The notes beneath the pieces were generated by a model. The model was given only the letters and a program-made list of their open reading frames with translations, ran no database searches and was not told the DNA's origin. This document shows positions 11,193 to 22,495 of a stretch of 64,000 nt of DNA, piece after piece; the stretch's first letter is position 1; each line of letters opens with the position of its first letter. The DNA is from Piezodorus guildinii (taxonomy: Eukaryota > Arthropoda > Insecta > Hemiptera > Pentatomidae): positions 166,615,341 through 166,679,340 of the forward strand of contig CM041293.1 in assembly GCA_023052935.1 (NCBI GenBank). Direction: 5' to 3'. The translations under genes and the position numbers were made by a program.

Positions 11193-11222
11193 TTTTTTTT
11201 TTTTATTTATTTTTTTTTTTTA
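11154..11222. repeat. Poly-T run of about 65 bp
   Basis: An almost pure T run with two A interruptions. It could be the poly-A tail of a minus-strand retrotransposon whose body is not recognisable, or simple slippage. Confidence 0.85.
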
Positions 11223-11286
11223 TGAACGAGGTCAACGACAGACATGTATACTGCATGGAACGAAAACGTGGTAGGGATTATTATAT

Positions 11287-12124
11287 TTTTTACTTTCAAT
11301 TACCTTAGGAAACTGAAATTTCATAATTAAGACAAATATACGCCCGAGACGTTACAAAATCTTTTTCATCAAAATCAGCTTACCAGAAGAGCTACTTTAA
11401 ACCATGCATTTTGTACCTTTTTTTGATTTTCTCAAAACGGTTCCGACGATTTTGTTTAAACTCGCTAAATCGATGTAAAATTTAATGGGCTTTAATATCA
11501 TTTAGGTTTAATTTGGATTAAAATGGTCTGATAGGGCTTAAATGCCGATATTTTAAATTTTCTTTCTCTAAAGTTCCTTTAATTCTGTTGATTCTATAAA
11601 AATAACTATATTATCTTGTTACCAGTGATGAAAAACAGGTAAATATATAAATTTAATGAATTTGATACCCAACTAAAGGAGAAAACTGGAAAATATATTT
11701 TTTATGCAATTTTTGGTTTTTGAACAGAACAATAATAACAGTAATATACATGTGTGATATACCGTTGGAAAGCTTGAGATTTAAAAAAAAATATTATCTC
11801 ATATACAAACATTTAAAAGTTAGTAGACAGTGTTGAAAAGCCGATAAAACTAAGTGATTATTTTAGATAATAATATAATAGATTTTTTTCATAAAACACA
11901 TGTTTCTGTATAAATTCAATTTAATTATTTCGTAAAATGGTTTAACTCATTTTTATCTTTAACTGTACTTGAAAATTCTTTAATTGATTCTAAAAACGAA
12001 GGTAAGTGAAAGTCGTGTGTTGCCCGCACCTGATTTTTTATCTTCAACTGTATTTGAAAATTATTTAATGATTTTTAAAAGGTAGGTAAGTGAAAGTCGT
12101 ATGTTGCTCGCACCAGATTTTTTA
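11287..12124 (+). repeat. Repeat family X, copy 3, with a duplicated right end
   Basis: The left edge TTTTTACTTTCAATTACC joins directly to the GAAACTGAAATTTCATA block, so about 150 bp next to the left end is missing. The rest follows the family order. The last ~84 bp (AACTGTACTTGAAAATTC ... CGTGTGTTGCCCGCACC) is repeated in tandem: 11951-12034, then 12035-12124. Confidence 0.75.
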
Positions 12125-12205
12125 ACTATCAAAATTAATTTATAACGTTTATAATATATTTTTAAAAAAAATGACAAGAGATGAATGGTTTACGCCATAC
12201 TGATA

Positions 12206-12996
12206 TATTTTTTACCTATATAAGAAATATATATTGTAAAGTGTTGAGATCCTGAACATTTTCTAACTCCAGTCCGCTGAGTCCAAGTTCCGTAAAAAGG
12301 TCTATGTGTGGGATAAGCGTATCTCTAAAACGGTTGGTTGTTTAAAACTGAAATTTCATATTTAAGACAAACATACGCATGAGACGTTACAAAACCTTTT
12401 TCATCAAAATGAGCTTTCCAGAAGCGCCACTTTATACTATTCATTTTGCACCTTCTTTCGATTTTCTCGAAAACAGTTTCGACGATTTTGATTAAACTCG
12501 CTATATCGATGTAAAATTTAGTAGGCTTAAACGTCATATAGGTTTCATTCTGATTAAAATGGTCTAACAGGACTTAAATGCCGATATTTTAAATTCTCTT
12601 CCTCTAAAGTACCTTTAGTTTTTTAAGTTCTATAAAAATAACCATATCATCTTGTTACCATTGATAAAAAACAGGTATAATGTAAATTAGAAAAACTCGA
12701 TGTTCAACTAAAGGAGAAAACAGACAAATATTTTTTTAATGCACTTAATTTGTTTTTGAACATAAGAACAGTAATATACATGTATGATATACCGTTGGAA
12801 AGATAAAAATTAAAAAAAAAATATATTATCTCATACACAAGCTTTTAAAAGTTAATAGAGATTGATAAAAATCCGATATTTTAGTGATTGTTTTAGATAA
12901 TAATATAATAATTTTTTAATAAAAAATTGAAAATTCTTTTATTTATTTTAAAAATGGAGGTAAGTGAGAGTCGTGTGTTGCCCGCACCAGATTTTT
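12206..12996 (+). repeat. Repeat family X, copy 4
   Basis: It runs from TTTTTTACCTATATAAGAAA to GAGGTAAGTGAGAGTCGTGT. The block order matches the family. Its 70-codon minus-strand frame is not conserved in other copies, so I treat the repeat as noncoding. Confidence 0.75.
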
Positions 12997-13018
12997 ATTT
13001 TTTTTAACTTGGGAACTT

Positions 13019-13310
13019 TAATATATATGTATAATAGACCGTTGGAAAGTTAATTGTTTTAGAAAAAATGTTATCTCATCTACAAAGCTGTGGGAGGTAA
13101 TGTAATAGGCCATAAACATAAGTGATTATTAGACACGATAATTTTATATTGTAATATTCTTTTATCTAAAACGTATGGTTTACAATGAAACTTAATATAA
13201 TTCATAAAAGATTTTTTTATTATTTTTTTACTATCACTTTATTTAATTGTTCTTAAATTTATTTTAACAATCGAGGTAGGTGAAAATCCCTTGTTACCCT
13301 CATCAGATTT
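13019..13310 (+). repeat. Repeat family X, copy 5, right part only
   Basis: It starts at the ATATATGTATAATAGACCGT block and ends with a diverged right edge (GAGGTAGGTGAAAATCCCTT ... CATCAGATTT). It is more diverged than its neighbours. Confidence 0.6.
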
Positions 13311-13333
13311 ATTAGTTTTAAAATATAGACTAA

Positions 13334-13550
13334 GGAATAAAACTGGTTGCCATAACATAACAGTTTTTATATAACTGACCACTAACCGACGCTTAAGGGG
13401 TTGGGAACTATTTATACGGGTCACACGTGCCGTAGAGCTAAAAGGAGTCTTTAAGGGTAACAAAGAGAACGGAAAGCCAATATTAACAACTTTTGCCACC
13501 GTTGATTTCAAGAAAAATACAATAAAAATAAAAAACGAAAATTAATTTTT
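13334..13550 (+). repeat. Repeat Y, copy 2
   Basis: GGAATAAAACTGGTTGCCAT, AGGGGTTGGGAACTATTT and CGTGCCGTAGAGCTAAAAGG match copy 1 at 6873-7054. As there, an X copy in the same orientation follows at once. Confidence 0.65.
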
Positions 13551-14940
13551 TTTGTTACCTTCACTTATCTATATATGAAATATATAGTAATGAAAAGTAT
13601 TGCGATCGTGAAGATTTTCGAATTCCAGTTTATAACGTAAATACACGTTTTAGGGTCTTCTGAGTCTAAATAACCATGACCCGCAAAAAGGTGTGTGTGT
13701 GTGGTAACTTAAAGTCCTATGAAACTGAAATTTCATATTTAAGGCAACTATATGCCCTTGATGTTACAGAAACGTTTTCATCGAAATTAGCTGACTGGAA
13801 GATCTTTATACTATGCATTTTGCACATTTTTAAGATTTTTTCAAAAACGGCATTAAAGATTATGATTAAATTCAATTTATAGATGTAACGTTTGATGGGC
13901 TTTAATATGACGTAGGTTTCATTCTGATTGAAATTATCTGACAGGGCTTAAATGCCCATATTTTAAATTCTTCCTCTAAAGTATCATTCATTCTGTAGAT
14001 TTAAAAAAAATTTGAACATCATCTTATTAGCATTGATAAATAACGGGTATATATGCAAGTTGAGGGAAATTTGATAATTGAAAGAGAAAAGTGCAAATGT
14101 ATTTTTTAATGTAATTTTTGTGTTTTTTAACACAAGCATTGTTTAGTAAATAATGTTAATAAATTGGTTATGTGCGTTGGTTATATATTGCATGTGAAAT
14201 AAATACGCCAGACTATGTATAAAAGGAAATGTTTAATTAAAATTAATAATACAAAATAAAATAATAAAATGAATGCCCAATTCTAATGTGGTAAAGTAAT
14301 AGTTCTGATTGAATTAAATACTATTGTTAAATTAGTAGTCCTTCAATGTTATATTAATATTAAGGTAAGCTTATCTGCTATCCCCCTGTGGGACTTGTCT
14401 TCTTCTCGATTATGAGTCTCTCTGCTGTCCCTGTCCACCTGTGTGACTTGATGGAAGTCCTGTAGTACGTACGCACTCACTGATCACTCGACTCGACTGC
14501 AATATTTTAATTCCCGGCACTGTAATTCTCGGTAATGCGCATGCGCGCCCTTCTGGTAACTGCGTAAGTTAATCAGCACTATTACTTCGTATTTTTTAAA
14601 AACATAATAATCTAATATAAATTTATATAAACAATAATTATTATAGAATCACCAACAAGCATAGTAATATAGATGTTTAATGTACCGTTAGATAGCTAAA
14701 GATTTTAGAAAAATATTATCTAATATACGGACTTTTAAAGGTTAAAAGAGAGTTATGAAAATCCGATAAAACTAACTGATTGTTGTAGGGGAAAATACAA
14801 TAGATTATTTAATTTAATTCAAATTAATTAATTATCTAACATTTTATTTGTATTTCTAAATGTATTTAAAAATTCTTTAATTGATTTTAACAACAGAGGT
14901 AATTGAGAGTCGTGTGTTGCGCACACCAGATTTTTTTTTT
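13551..14940 (+). repeat. Repeat family X, copy 6, interrupted by a solo LTR
   Basis: The left portion 13551-14139 and right portion 14658-14940 join into a full X consensus once the 518-bp insertion at 14140-14657 is removed. The right edge reads GAGGTAATTGAGAGTCGTGT followed by CACCAGATTTTT. Confidence 0.75.
14140..14657. mobile_element. Candidate solo LTR, 518 bp, TGTT...AACA with 5-bp target duplication
   Basis: The insertion begins TGTTTAGTAAATAATG and ends AATCACCAACA, giving the usual TG...CA ends of an LTR with a 4-bp inverted TGTT/AACA. AGCAT lies on both sides (14135-14139 and 14658-14662). A TATA-like ATGTATAAAAGG sits at about 14215 and AATAAA-type signals follow near 14255-14272. 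The interior is visibly richer in G/C than the surrounding X repeat. No internal coding region remains, which fits LTR-LTR recombination. Superfamily cannot be told from the LTR alone. Confidence 0.65.
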
Positions 14941-15548
14941 TGTACGTAATAGAAAACCATAGGAGACACAGATTTTTTTGAAGTTTTTGTAGATTTTCTG
15001 ATTATTGAAGAATGCAGGAGGATGATAGCTTGTCACACATATCACACCCTATTGTAATAAGAATAACTTTTATATTTGCTGTTTGGGGATATCAGCTATT
15101 TACTATGGTGGTTGAGGAAGGGTTAACTTGGGCGAATAGATGCTAACGGCTTGTAGACTAGTAAGTGTTCCGAAATCTATGCGATAGGCATTGAAGTTTG
15201 GGAATAGTAGATTAGTGTAAGGCAAGTTTAGCAATGAATTAAACAGCTGCGATACTCATGTCTCGCCATCCAGAAGCATTACGTTTAAGATGTAATATTA
15301 TGACGATGTATGCATACGAGTTAGAGACCTTTGTCTGAAATTCTACCCGAGTGAGTTTGTTTTAAGTTGTTAAGCTGCTCACTGTTTGCAGTACTATTTG
15401 TCGGCGTCTTGCTTGTTAGGCGAATATCTTGTTTAGATATTATTGAATTCTGCGAGAAGAGCAGATTGCAACTTCGTTTGAGCTGTAATAAGAATAAAAA
15501 AAATAATAAAAATAACTTGCCGGAGAACTCAAAGGAAAAAAATATAAA
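14941..15548. other. Stretch without recognised features
   Basis: Mixed composition. A 73-codon frame at 15367-15588 runs into the mariner element and shows no domain I recognise. Confidence 0.4.
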
Positions 15549-15550
15549 TA

Positions 15551-16391
15551 TTGGGTTGTGTCACATGAAATGTCCGTATTCAAGGTAAAGGATTTTTATT
15601 AAAAGTACGATATGAAAACAAGATAATTTTATTCGAAGTATTTACCTTCTTTTTCTACACATTTTCCCCAACGTGACACCAACTTTTCACTTGATCATCA
15701 TTTTTAAAAAGTTTTCCTTTGACGAAGATGTCTAAATTCCTGGACAGGTGGTAATCTGTTGGAGAAAAGTCGGGAGAATATGGTTGGTGTGGAAGAACTT
15801 CGTAGCCCAGTTCTTTCAATTTTTGCACGGTATGTTTTGAAACATGCCGCTCAGTGAGATCATGAGGTACCCATGTATCGAGCTTTTGCACTTTCCCAAT
15901 GCACTTTAAATGTCTGGAAACGGTAGATTTAGTTGTGCTGAGAGTCCTTTAACTGTTTGGTAGGGGTTTCCTTATCCCGTATGTTTGAGGACATCGTTGT
16001 GTATTACGGATGGAGGTCTTCCTCGGGGCAAGTTTTCCAAGTCGATATCCCCAGCGGAAAACTTAGCAAACCAACGGCGAATGGCCGTTCATTAACACTC
16101 CCTTCCCCAAACGCCTTGCAAATATTGCTAGCGGCCTCAGCTGCTGAATGGCCTAGTTTAATCTCTTACAAAAATATTACTCGAAAATCGCGTGTTTCCA
16201 TGTTCATATTTGGAGGTATACTAAAAAGTGGGTAATTGATCGTGAAGCTAATGTTTATAATACAACGGTAGAGGATTAGTAACTGTCTATTTTAAATATG
16301 TAAACATTCGGAAGAAAACAACAGAGACCTGCAGAGTCCTTTATGTATTTCAGAAACTACAAAAGCGGACATTTCATGTGAAACAACTCAA
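15551..16391 (-). mobile_element. Tc1/mariner element relic with terminal inverted repeats at a TA site
   Basis: The left terminus TTGGGTTGTGTCACATGAAA is mirrored at the right terminus (TTTCATGTGAAACAACTCAA), giving inverted repeats of about 27 bp, with TA on each side (15549-15550 and 16392-16393). At 841 bp it is well short of the ~1.3 kb of autonomous mariners, so there are internal deletions. A second left terminus of the same family is at 62242. Confidence 0.8.
15640..16215 (-). pseudogene. Mariner transposase pseudogene
   Basis: On the minus strand an N-terminal part near 16200-16000 reads METRDFRVIF, then LGHSAAEAASNICKAFGEGS and WFAKFSAGDIDLENLPRGRP in shifting frames. This is the paired helix-turn-helix DNA-binding region of mariner transposases. 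A C-terminal open piece (15891-15655) reads ELGYEVLPHQPYSPDFSPTD followed by YHLSRNLDIF, matching the conserved HxPYSPDLxPxDYHLF block with the last catalytic aspartate. The middle catalytic region is largely deleted. Family role: cut-and-paste transposition at TA sites; not functional here. Confidence 0.8.
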
Positions 16392-16393
16392 TA

Positions 16394-16904
16394 ATTCTTG
16401 GCAATATATTTTTGTCTTGCAGACAGAAATACGCCCTATTAAAGGTAGTAAATAATTACCTGGACGTATACCTTAAAGTAATTTACTACATAAAGATAAA
16501 AACGGAGAACAGAGGTTACATTTTCTACTTATTTGAGGAAATTTAGACATATTTGCCAGGTTTAATCAGCCAGCGTACATTGCTCATAGAACACAACGTT
16601 GCCCAACAATAAATACTGACACTAGGGTTAAAAACATATTTAACACCTTTCTTGCGATGAACCCTTTACAAGTTTCATACCTTAATCCCTGAAAGTGTCA
16701 ATGAATTAATCCCTGAACTAGATCTGAATAATTAGAAACGAAACTCAGCATGAAGTTCAGACCACTCTAGGATACCTCCCAAATAACGTCCGTCTGTTTC
16801 TAAACAGAACAAGGTGATAAAATTGGACATGATTGTGATGATTAATTATATACCTTAAATAGTTCGATATAGGCTTGTTATCGTTAAGTAAATCATTTCT
16901 TCTT
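16394..16904. other. Stretch without recognised features
   Basis: No frame, repeat or motif that I can support. Confidence 0.4.
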
Positions 16905-17702
16905 CTGTAAGGATTTTAGATTGTAAGGATTGGATACGGGAAGAATTTGATGTTTTGGTAGAGCCCCAAAGCTCAACTCCGTAAGTCCATATTGGACTTA
17001 TGATGGTGATATTCTTCTTCTTCCAGTGGCGCGACAGGCCTTGTAGGCCCTGGGCCTCGCGGTGTAAACTCCTGGGAATTTAACACTCACGTTTCACGAT
17101 GCAATTTTTAGTGTAGGGTCATCACTCCCTACGGCTAATTTTGTGAGTGGCCACTAATTGGCTGACGAGTCTCACATACCCGGGGGAGAGGCTGTGATGA
17201 ATCCCCATTTTTTTTAAATCCTAATAAAAGCCCCGCTGGGACTGGGATTCGAACTCACAACCATAGCATGAGGGACTAGCGCGCTAGGCACTCAGCCACG
17301 GGCTCCCCAATGATGGTGATATAGATGAGCCTTTTGTAGATAGGTTGAAGGTTAGAGCTTCTGTTCAGTAAGAAGTAAGCGAAAGCGACAGGCAGTTTCT
17401 TGTCGTTTCAGTCTAGTGTACGGATTCCATGTCAGACGTTTGTCAAGTAGGAGTCATAGATAGTGAATCTATTTAACCGGGACAAGAGGAATATTATTAA
17501 AGGACACTGTAGCGTAGGATGTCATAGGTTTACGACGAATGCTAAAGGTAATTTGGTGGGATTTGTTGGAATTGATTTTAATTTTCCAATTCTGACATCA
17601 CACCCCAAGGTCTCTGATGTGGGATAAAAGAGTTTGAGAGGCAATATTAGGATCGTTATTGACTGATAACACACAAATGTCATCAGCATAGGTAGAAAGG
17701 AA
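16905..17702 (-). pseudogene. Jockey-like LINE fragment C0 (RT palm and thumb), interrupted by SINE S2
   Basis: Minus-strand translation of 17702-17323 gives YADDICVLSVNNDPNIASQT, then KINSNKSHQITFSIRRKPMT and SFNNIPLVPV. After the SINE, 16999-16905 gives ISPIWTYGVELWGSTK. These align with the copies at 34628, 50553 and 58691 (family C). Frameshifts and stops are frequent. The 5' cut lies just upstream of the YADD box, and the 3' end is not seen. Confidence 0.7.
17013..17309 (-). mobile_element. tRNA-derived SINE, family S2, complete with target duplication
   Basis: On the minus strand it starts GGGGAGCCCGTGGCTGAGTG (A box TGGCTGAGTGC) and has GGTTGTGAGTTCGAATCCCA (B box GTTCGAATCCC), a serine-tRNA-like head and intact-looking pol III promoter. 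A body follows, ending GGCCTGTCGCGCCACTGG and an (AAG)n tail. ATGATGGTGATAT is duplicated on both sides (17000-17012 and 17310-17322), and removing the SINE restores LINE fragment C0. A single copy in this window. Confidence 0.8.
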
Positions 17703-18540
17703 GTATAGAAATATTAAAATTTAATTTATTATTTTTAGTTTTTGACTTTTTTCCCTTCTGGGAAATTTTCTTTTTTTTTTTTTTCATTTGGTAACCCTTT
17801 TTTTCTGTGCGTTCACATCAAGTAGATATATTTGAGTTTATCAGAAGAAAGCTATAGATAATAGCAATGAACTCAAAATTTTATTTTCCTCCCTAGTTTA
17901 TGCTCTCAAAATACGTTTATGACAGGACATTTAAGAGACACTCTGTGTACCTTTTATTTTACAGCTAGTACTATTTCAAGCTCTGAGTCAATATCATTCA
18001 AACGTGCTTGGAAAGACCCCTTTTTACCGTCCACGTAAATATTGTTGGTAGATAACTATGCGCCTTCTCCTTTTGTTTCGGTATGTTTTGAACAGATAAA
18101 GTTTGTTGAACTCGTGTGTTGAATATCTAATACTAATAGCAAAGTAGATTTTTTATTAAAGTTAATATAATACACTTTGCGTATTATATTTATTTGATGT
18201 CAAGTTACATAAATTATTACTTTTAGACATCTTTTCTTTTTATTTTGTTAATCTTTGAAAAAAAAAAAAAAATAGTAAAGAATTTCGCTAATGAGGCGGA
18301 ATCCACTGAATCGGATATTTGGTCTTTTATTAGTTTTGGACGATGTAGAAAGAATGAAAAAAGCTCAACTCTCATGCTGTAGATTCTAAGAAATATTATA
18401 ATGAAGAACGTAAACGGTGGATAAGCTGCTGCTTATGCTTAATTATGGACTTGTAAAGCTGTTTTCGTACCATACTGTTCTTCCCACCTCCCCTCTCTGA
18501 TCGAACCCTATCTGTAGGAGGATAGTTATTTATTATAATG
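17703..18540. other. AT-rich stretch, nothing recognised
   Basis: Contains T and A runs (17771-17784, 18257-18272) but no supported gene or repeat. Confidence 0.4.
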
Positions 18541-18544
18541 TTAT

Positions 18545-18735
18545 GGCCCTAGGGCGAACCTGAGATAGAGAGACCCTTCTGGTGCACACCCAGCCTCTAT
18601 GTTATATGTACCCAGAAGATAGGGAGAAAACCTAGATGCTAAGAGTGAAATCGCTAAAATCACTTCATTGCATGGCCGTTGGCTTAGAAACCGTATGAAT
18701 TTCTATACGTCCTGAACCAAAGTTCCTTCAAGGGT
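18545..18735 (+). mobile_element. SINE family S3, body only (head missing)
   Basis: GGGCGAACCTGAGATAGAGA, CACACCCAGCCTC, ATAGGGAGAAAACCTAGATG and CATGGCCGTTGGCTTAGAAA follow the same order as in the complete S3 copy at 39045-39325. The tRNA-like head is absent, so this copy is 5'-truncated or older. Confidence 0.6.
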
Positions 18736-19080
18736 TGAAGTTTGATATTTAAGTTTTAGAATATAATATAATAGAATAAAGCTTTTATTTTGAGACTTAG
18801 TCCCTTAAGAATAACATGAAATTTACAAATAAAGGTAGCACATCTGGCCATAAAACATTAGACTAAATTATTTACAAAAGTACCAGAGGTAGAAAAAGAA
18901 ATTTATATAAATGTATGTACATTCACACATCTATGTACAAAAGAAAGAAAAAGCATAAAGTAAAATAAATAAAGTAATAAAGTAAAAGACAACTAATTTT
19001 GAACACACACAAAAAAATAAATAATAATAAAATAAATTAGTTTATAATATTAATTAAAAAAAAAAAATAGTAGGAAGATT
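18736..19080. other. A/T-rich stretch, nothing firm
   Basis: It begins after the S3 body and could be a LINE 3' UTR on the minus strand (TTTTATTTTGAGACTTAGTC), but no coding part supports that. Confidence 0.3.
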
Positions 19081-19127
19081 GAATGACAAATTCAGCTATT
19101 CAGCTTTTATACTTTGCGGCGAGAAGT

Positions 19128-19166
19128 CCTGATGTAGACCCACATCGTGGGTCGAAACATTGGTTA
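19128..19166 (+). other. Hairpin followed by GAAAC (terminal motif of an unidentified retroelement)
   Basis: CCTGATGTAGACCCACATCG continues GTGGGTCGAAACATTGG. GACCCAC and GTGGGTC form a perfect 7-bp stem with an ATC loop, flanked by CTGATG and GAAAC. Similar hairpin-GAAAC motifs occur at 25882, 37850 and 38360. The layout resembles the CTGATGA/GAAA core of hammerhead ribozymes carried by Penelope-like elements, but an extra base disturbs the core, so I do not call a ribozyme. Confidence 0.45.
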
Positions 19167-19349
19167 GTAAATTTTTTTTTCTCACTATTTCCTGATCTTT
19201 TTGGACCGCCATCGGAACCATCTCATTATTTTTATTCGTTATACGGTCAACTATTTGATACTCAGAAGTGTAGGAACTGTTAGTAGAATAAACATATAGG
19301 TACGATAATAAAAATAATGTGTAGAAAGGAAAAAAAAAACGCTTCAATT

Positions 19350-20199
19350 ATTTCCGTGTGAACATTGCAAAAAACGAATTTTTGGCTGTGTTCTCAAGAC
19401 CGAAATTTGTACAGAGAGTGAGACTATGACTAAGTTATGTTGGGAAAAAACCCTGCGAATTATTACACAGTGATTTCTTATTTTTAAATAAATATATTAG
19501 GATATAACTGTTTATATAGCAGTTTATAGGCAATTAACTAATATGAAAATTTGAAAATTAATAAATAATTCGAAGGAAAATGGCGTATCACCACTAATAA
19601 CGGTTTGTCTGCTAGTTATGAACCGATTCCAATGATTCATCTTACATTTAGTATTTATTTGTTTCTAAAAAAGAAAAAAACGTTGTTTTTTTTATTCGTC
19701 TTCGGGTTCTACGTATCTCGAAACGTAAGCTCTCAAATACTGAGGGAGGTTTTTTTTTTCTTCTCAATTACATAGGTTAATTATTGAAAATAATAAACCA
19801 AAAGCATTTATACTACACTTCGTTTCTATTTTGTTTTGTTTTCTTTAGATTTTAATTGAAATAATTTTTTAAAAAATTAGGATTCCAGAATAGCTTATAT
19901 TTTTTTTCTTTCAACAATAATACCCGAATTATCAGGGAATCATATCTCTTATAAGTTGTGGCTTGACCATTTAAGATTTTTTTTTCTCTTTGTTCATCGC
20001 GGTTTCTTAATCTCGAAAATCTTTTCGATTTTCTTGGAAGTTTTGGTAGAATTACATGTATCATAATTTTTATCTTTATCATTTCTATTCATAATTCTTT
20101 TCTAATGCTACTGATTCTAAAATACCATACATGGTTGTTCCTTGTTGGTTATTTTTTTAAAAACAATTTTAACATAATTTATTGACATTTTATTGACAA
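19350..20199. other. AT-rich stretch, nothing recognised
   Basis: Short minus-strand frames here show no domain and have the lysine-rich bias expected of random AT-rich DNA. Confidence 0.4.
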
Positions 20200-21072
20200 C
20201 ATTTTTACTTTCACTTGCTATATATAGTAAGGGAAAGTATTGCGATCGTGAAAATTTTCGAATTCCAGGTTTCAAAGGAAATACACATTTTACGGTCCCC
20301 TGAGTCCAAATAACCAAGTCCCGCAAAAAGGTCTGTGTGTGTGTGTGGTAACTCCTGGGCGGAAACGGTAAGTGCTATGAAACTGAAATTTCATATTTAA
20401 GAAAAATATATGCCCGAGACGTTACAAAACCTTTTTCATCAAAATGAGCTTACCAGAAGATCCACTTTATATAATGTATTTTGCACATTTTTTCTATTTT
20501 CTTGAAAACGGTTCCGACGATTTTGATTAAACTCGCTATATCGATGTAAACTTTAATGGGCTTTAATATCATGTAGGTTTCATGCTGATCAAAATAGTCT
20601 GACAGGGATTAAATGCCGATATTTTAATTTTCCCGATATTTTAATTTTAATCCTCCCCCAAAAGTACTTTTAATTTTGTAGATTCTATAAAAATAAGCAT
20701 ATTATCTTGTTGTCATTGATAAATAACAGATAAATATGTAAGTTGTGCGAATTTGAAAAACAGTTTAAAGAGAGAAAACTGAACAAATATATTTTTAATG
20801 AAATTTTTTGTTTTTTAGCCTAAGAACATTAATTTACATGTGTGATATACCGATTGAAAGCTAATGAGTTTAGAAAAAATATTATTTTATACACAAACTT
20901 TTAAAAGTTAACAGAGAGTGGTGAAAATCTGGTAAAACTGACTGATTATTTTAGATAATAATATAATAGACGGTGATATAAGGTTATAAAAGTGATATAT
21001 TTTTTACTAGGATTTTTATAACTTATTCTATGTTTTAAGTGGTAAATTTCGTGTTTCTCTGTTAGTTTTTAA

Positions 21073-22273
21073 TTGTTCACCACTCATCAAAGTAGAACAA
21101 TCAAGGGCGCCCCGATCGGGGGCCAAGCACGAACTATGGCAGAACAGATACCAGGTACTTCAACCAAACGTAAAAGAGGTGAGTTCAATATTGAAACCTC
21201 CAATAGTTATGATTTACTTTCAGATTTAGATGAAGAAGATACGGAGATCTTAAAAAACATTGTAAATCATAAACAGAAGAAAAGCCAATACCCCCCAATA
21301 ATCGTTAACTCATCTTACAACAATATCAGTGGTACTGTCAATGATTTAAAAGTAAAAGTAAAAGACTTAAATATAAAATATAACATGAATAAAACTACAA
21401 TCTACGTCCAAAACAGCGAAGACTTCGAACTTGTAAAAAGTGCTTTTAAAGATCTCAACCTCGGTTTTCACACTTTCACCCCGAAAAGTGAAACAAAACC
21501 AAAAATTATTCTAAAAGGTATGCCTCCTGAGTTTCCTATAGAAGAAATTTCGTCCGACCTAAAAAATCAAGGCCTGGCCATTCACAAAATCTATCAAATG
21601 GAAAAAAAAATCCGAAAACGGGGTAATAAAGCTTCCGATATTAATAATAATTTTGGACAATAAAGAACAGCTAGCCAAAGTAAATAACCTTCACTACTGT
21701 TGTAACATAGTAATAAAATGAAAGAAATATAGGTCAAACAAAACTTTAATTCAATGTTACAAATGCCAGGAATTTAACCACGTGGCACGAAATTGCTTCA
21801 AAAATCCAAGATGTCTGAAATGTGCCGGAGAACATCTTTCAAAGAATTGCCCAAATACATTAATTGACGGTTTCAAACCCAAATGCTGCAATTGCTCTGA
21901 TGAACATTTTTCAAACTCCACGCAATGCTCCAAATACCAAAGAAATCTCGAACTACAGCTAAGCAAAAAAAACCCAGCACTACGAGCGATTCCACGAAAA
22001 ACATTTACACAAAGCGATCAAGAATTTCCAGTACTACCAACCCCGAAATCTCCGTGGCCTCAAAACACGTTCTCTCCGAAAACCGTCAACAACAACCCTA
22101 ATGAACCTACGATGTCTGACTGTTTTAAAGAAATAAAAGGTATATTTAATCTATTTAATGTAAGTAAATTAATTACAAACTTCAAAAAAATTTTATCACA
22201 ACTAAAAAGCACCGAAGACGGTATGTCAAAAATCTTTATTCTAGTAGAAGGCATACTTTCTATGTTTGATTAA
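21073..22273 (+). pseudogene. ORF1 (gag-like, zinc-knuckle protein) of LINE A, frameshifted
   Basis: The first frame (21073-21663) probably starts at 21136, where a methionine begins MAEQIPGTSTKRKRGEF. It carries a lysine-rich linker and an RNA-binding-like middle. After a frameshift near 21600-21640, at an A-run, the reading moves to another frame; a further in-frame stop follows at about 21719. The last frame (21782-22273) encodes three CCHC-type knuckles: CYKCQEFNHVARNC, CLKCAGEHLSKNC and CCNCSDEHFSNSTQC. ORF1 proteins of this clade bind element RNA in the cytoplasm and carry it to the nucleus. Loss of a continuous frame means this copy cannot make a full ORF1 protein. Confidence 0.8.
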
Positions 22274-22495
22274 TGGTCATCCTATTGTGCAAATATATTC
22301 ATAATAATTATATATTCAAATCTCTTATGAGTGTTAGCGTTGTAAAGTTGTTTATATACACTGTCTTGTTAAATTACAATTGTAAAAGCGGCGATATAAA
22401 CAACTTTTGCCTTGGCCTTAATTCAACAAAACTTAAAATCAGCGATTATATCCCGTACTCTACCACAACAAGCTTTCTCCTTAACGTTATAATAG

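Noticed and set aside
12325..12537. 70-codon frame in repeat X as evidence that X codes for protein
   Set aside because: The frame is broken differently in every other X copy.
15957..16235. 92-codon plus-strand frame in the mariner relic
   Set aside because: Antisense shadow of the decayed transposase, which reads on the minus strand.
19128..19166. Active hammerhead ribozyme
   Set aside because: An extra base interrupts the CTGATGA core, and closing helices I and III are not evident; kept only as a motif.
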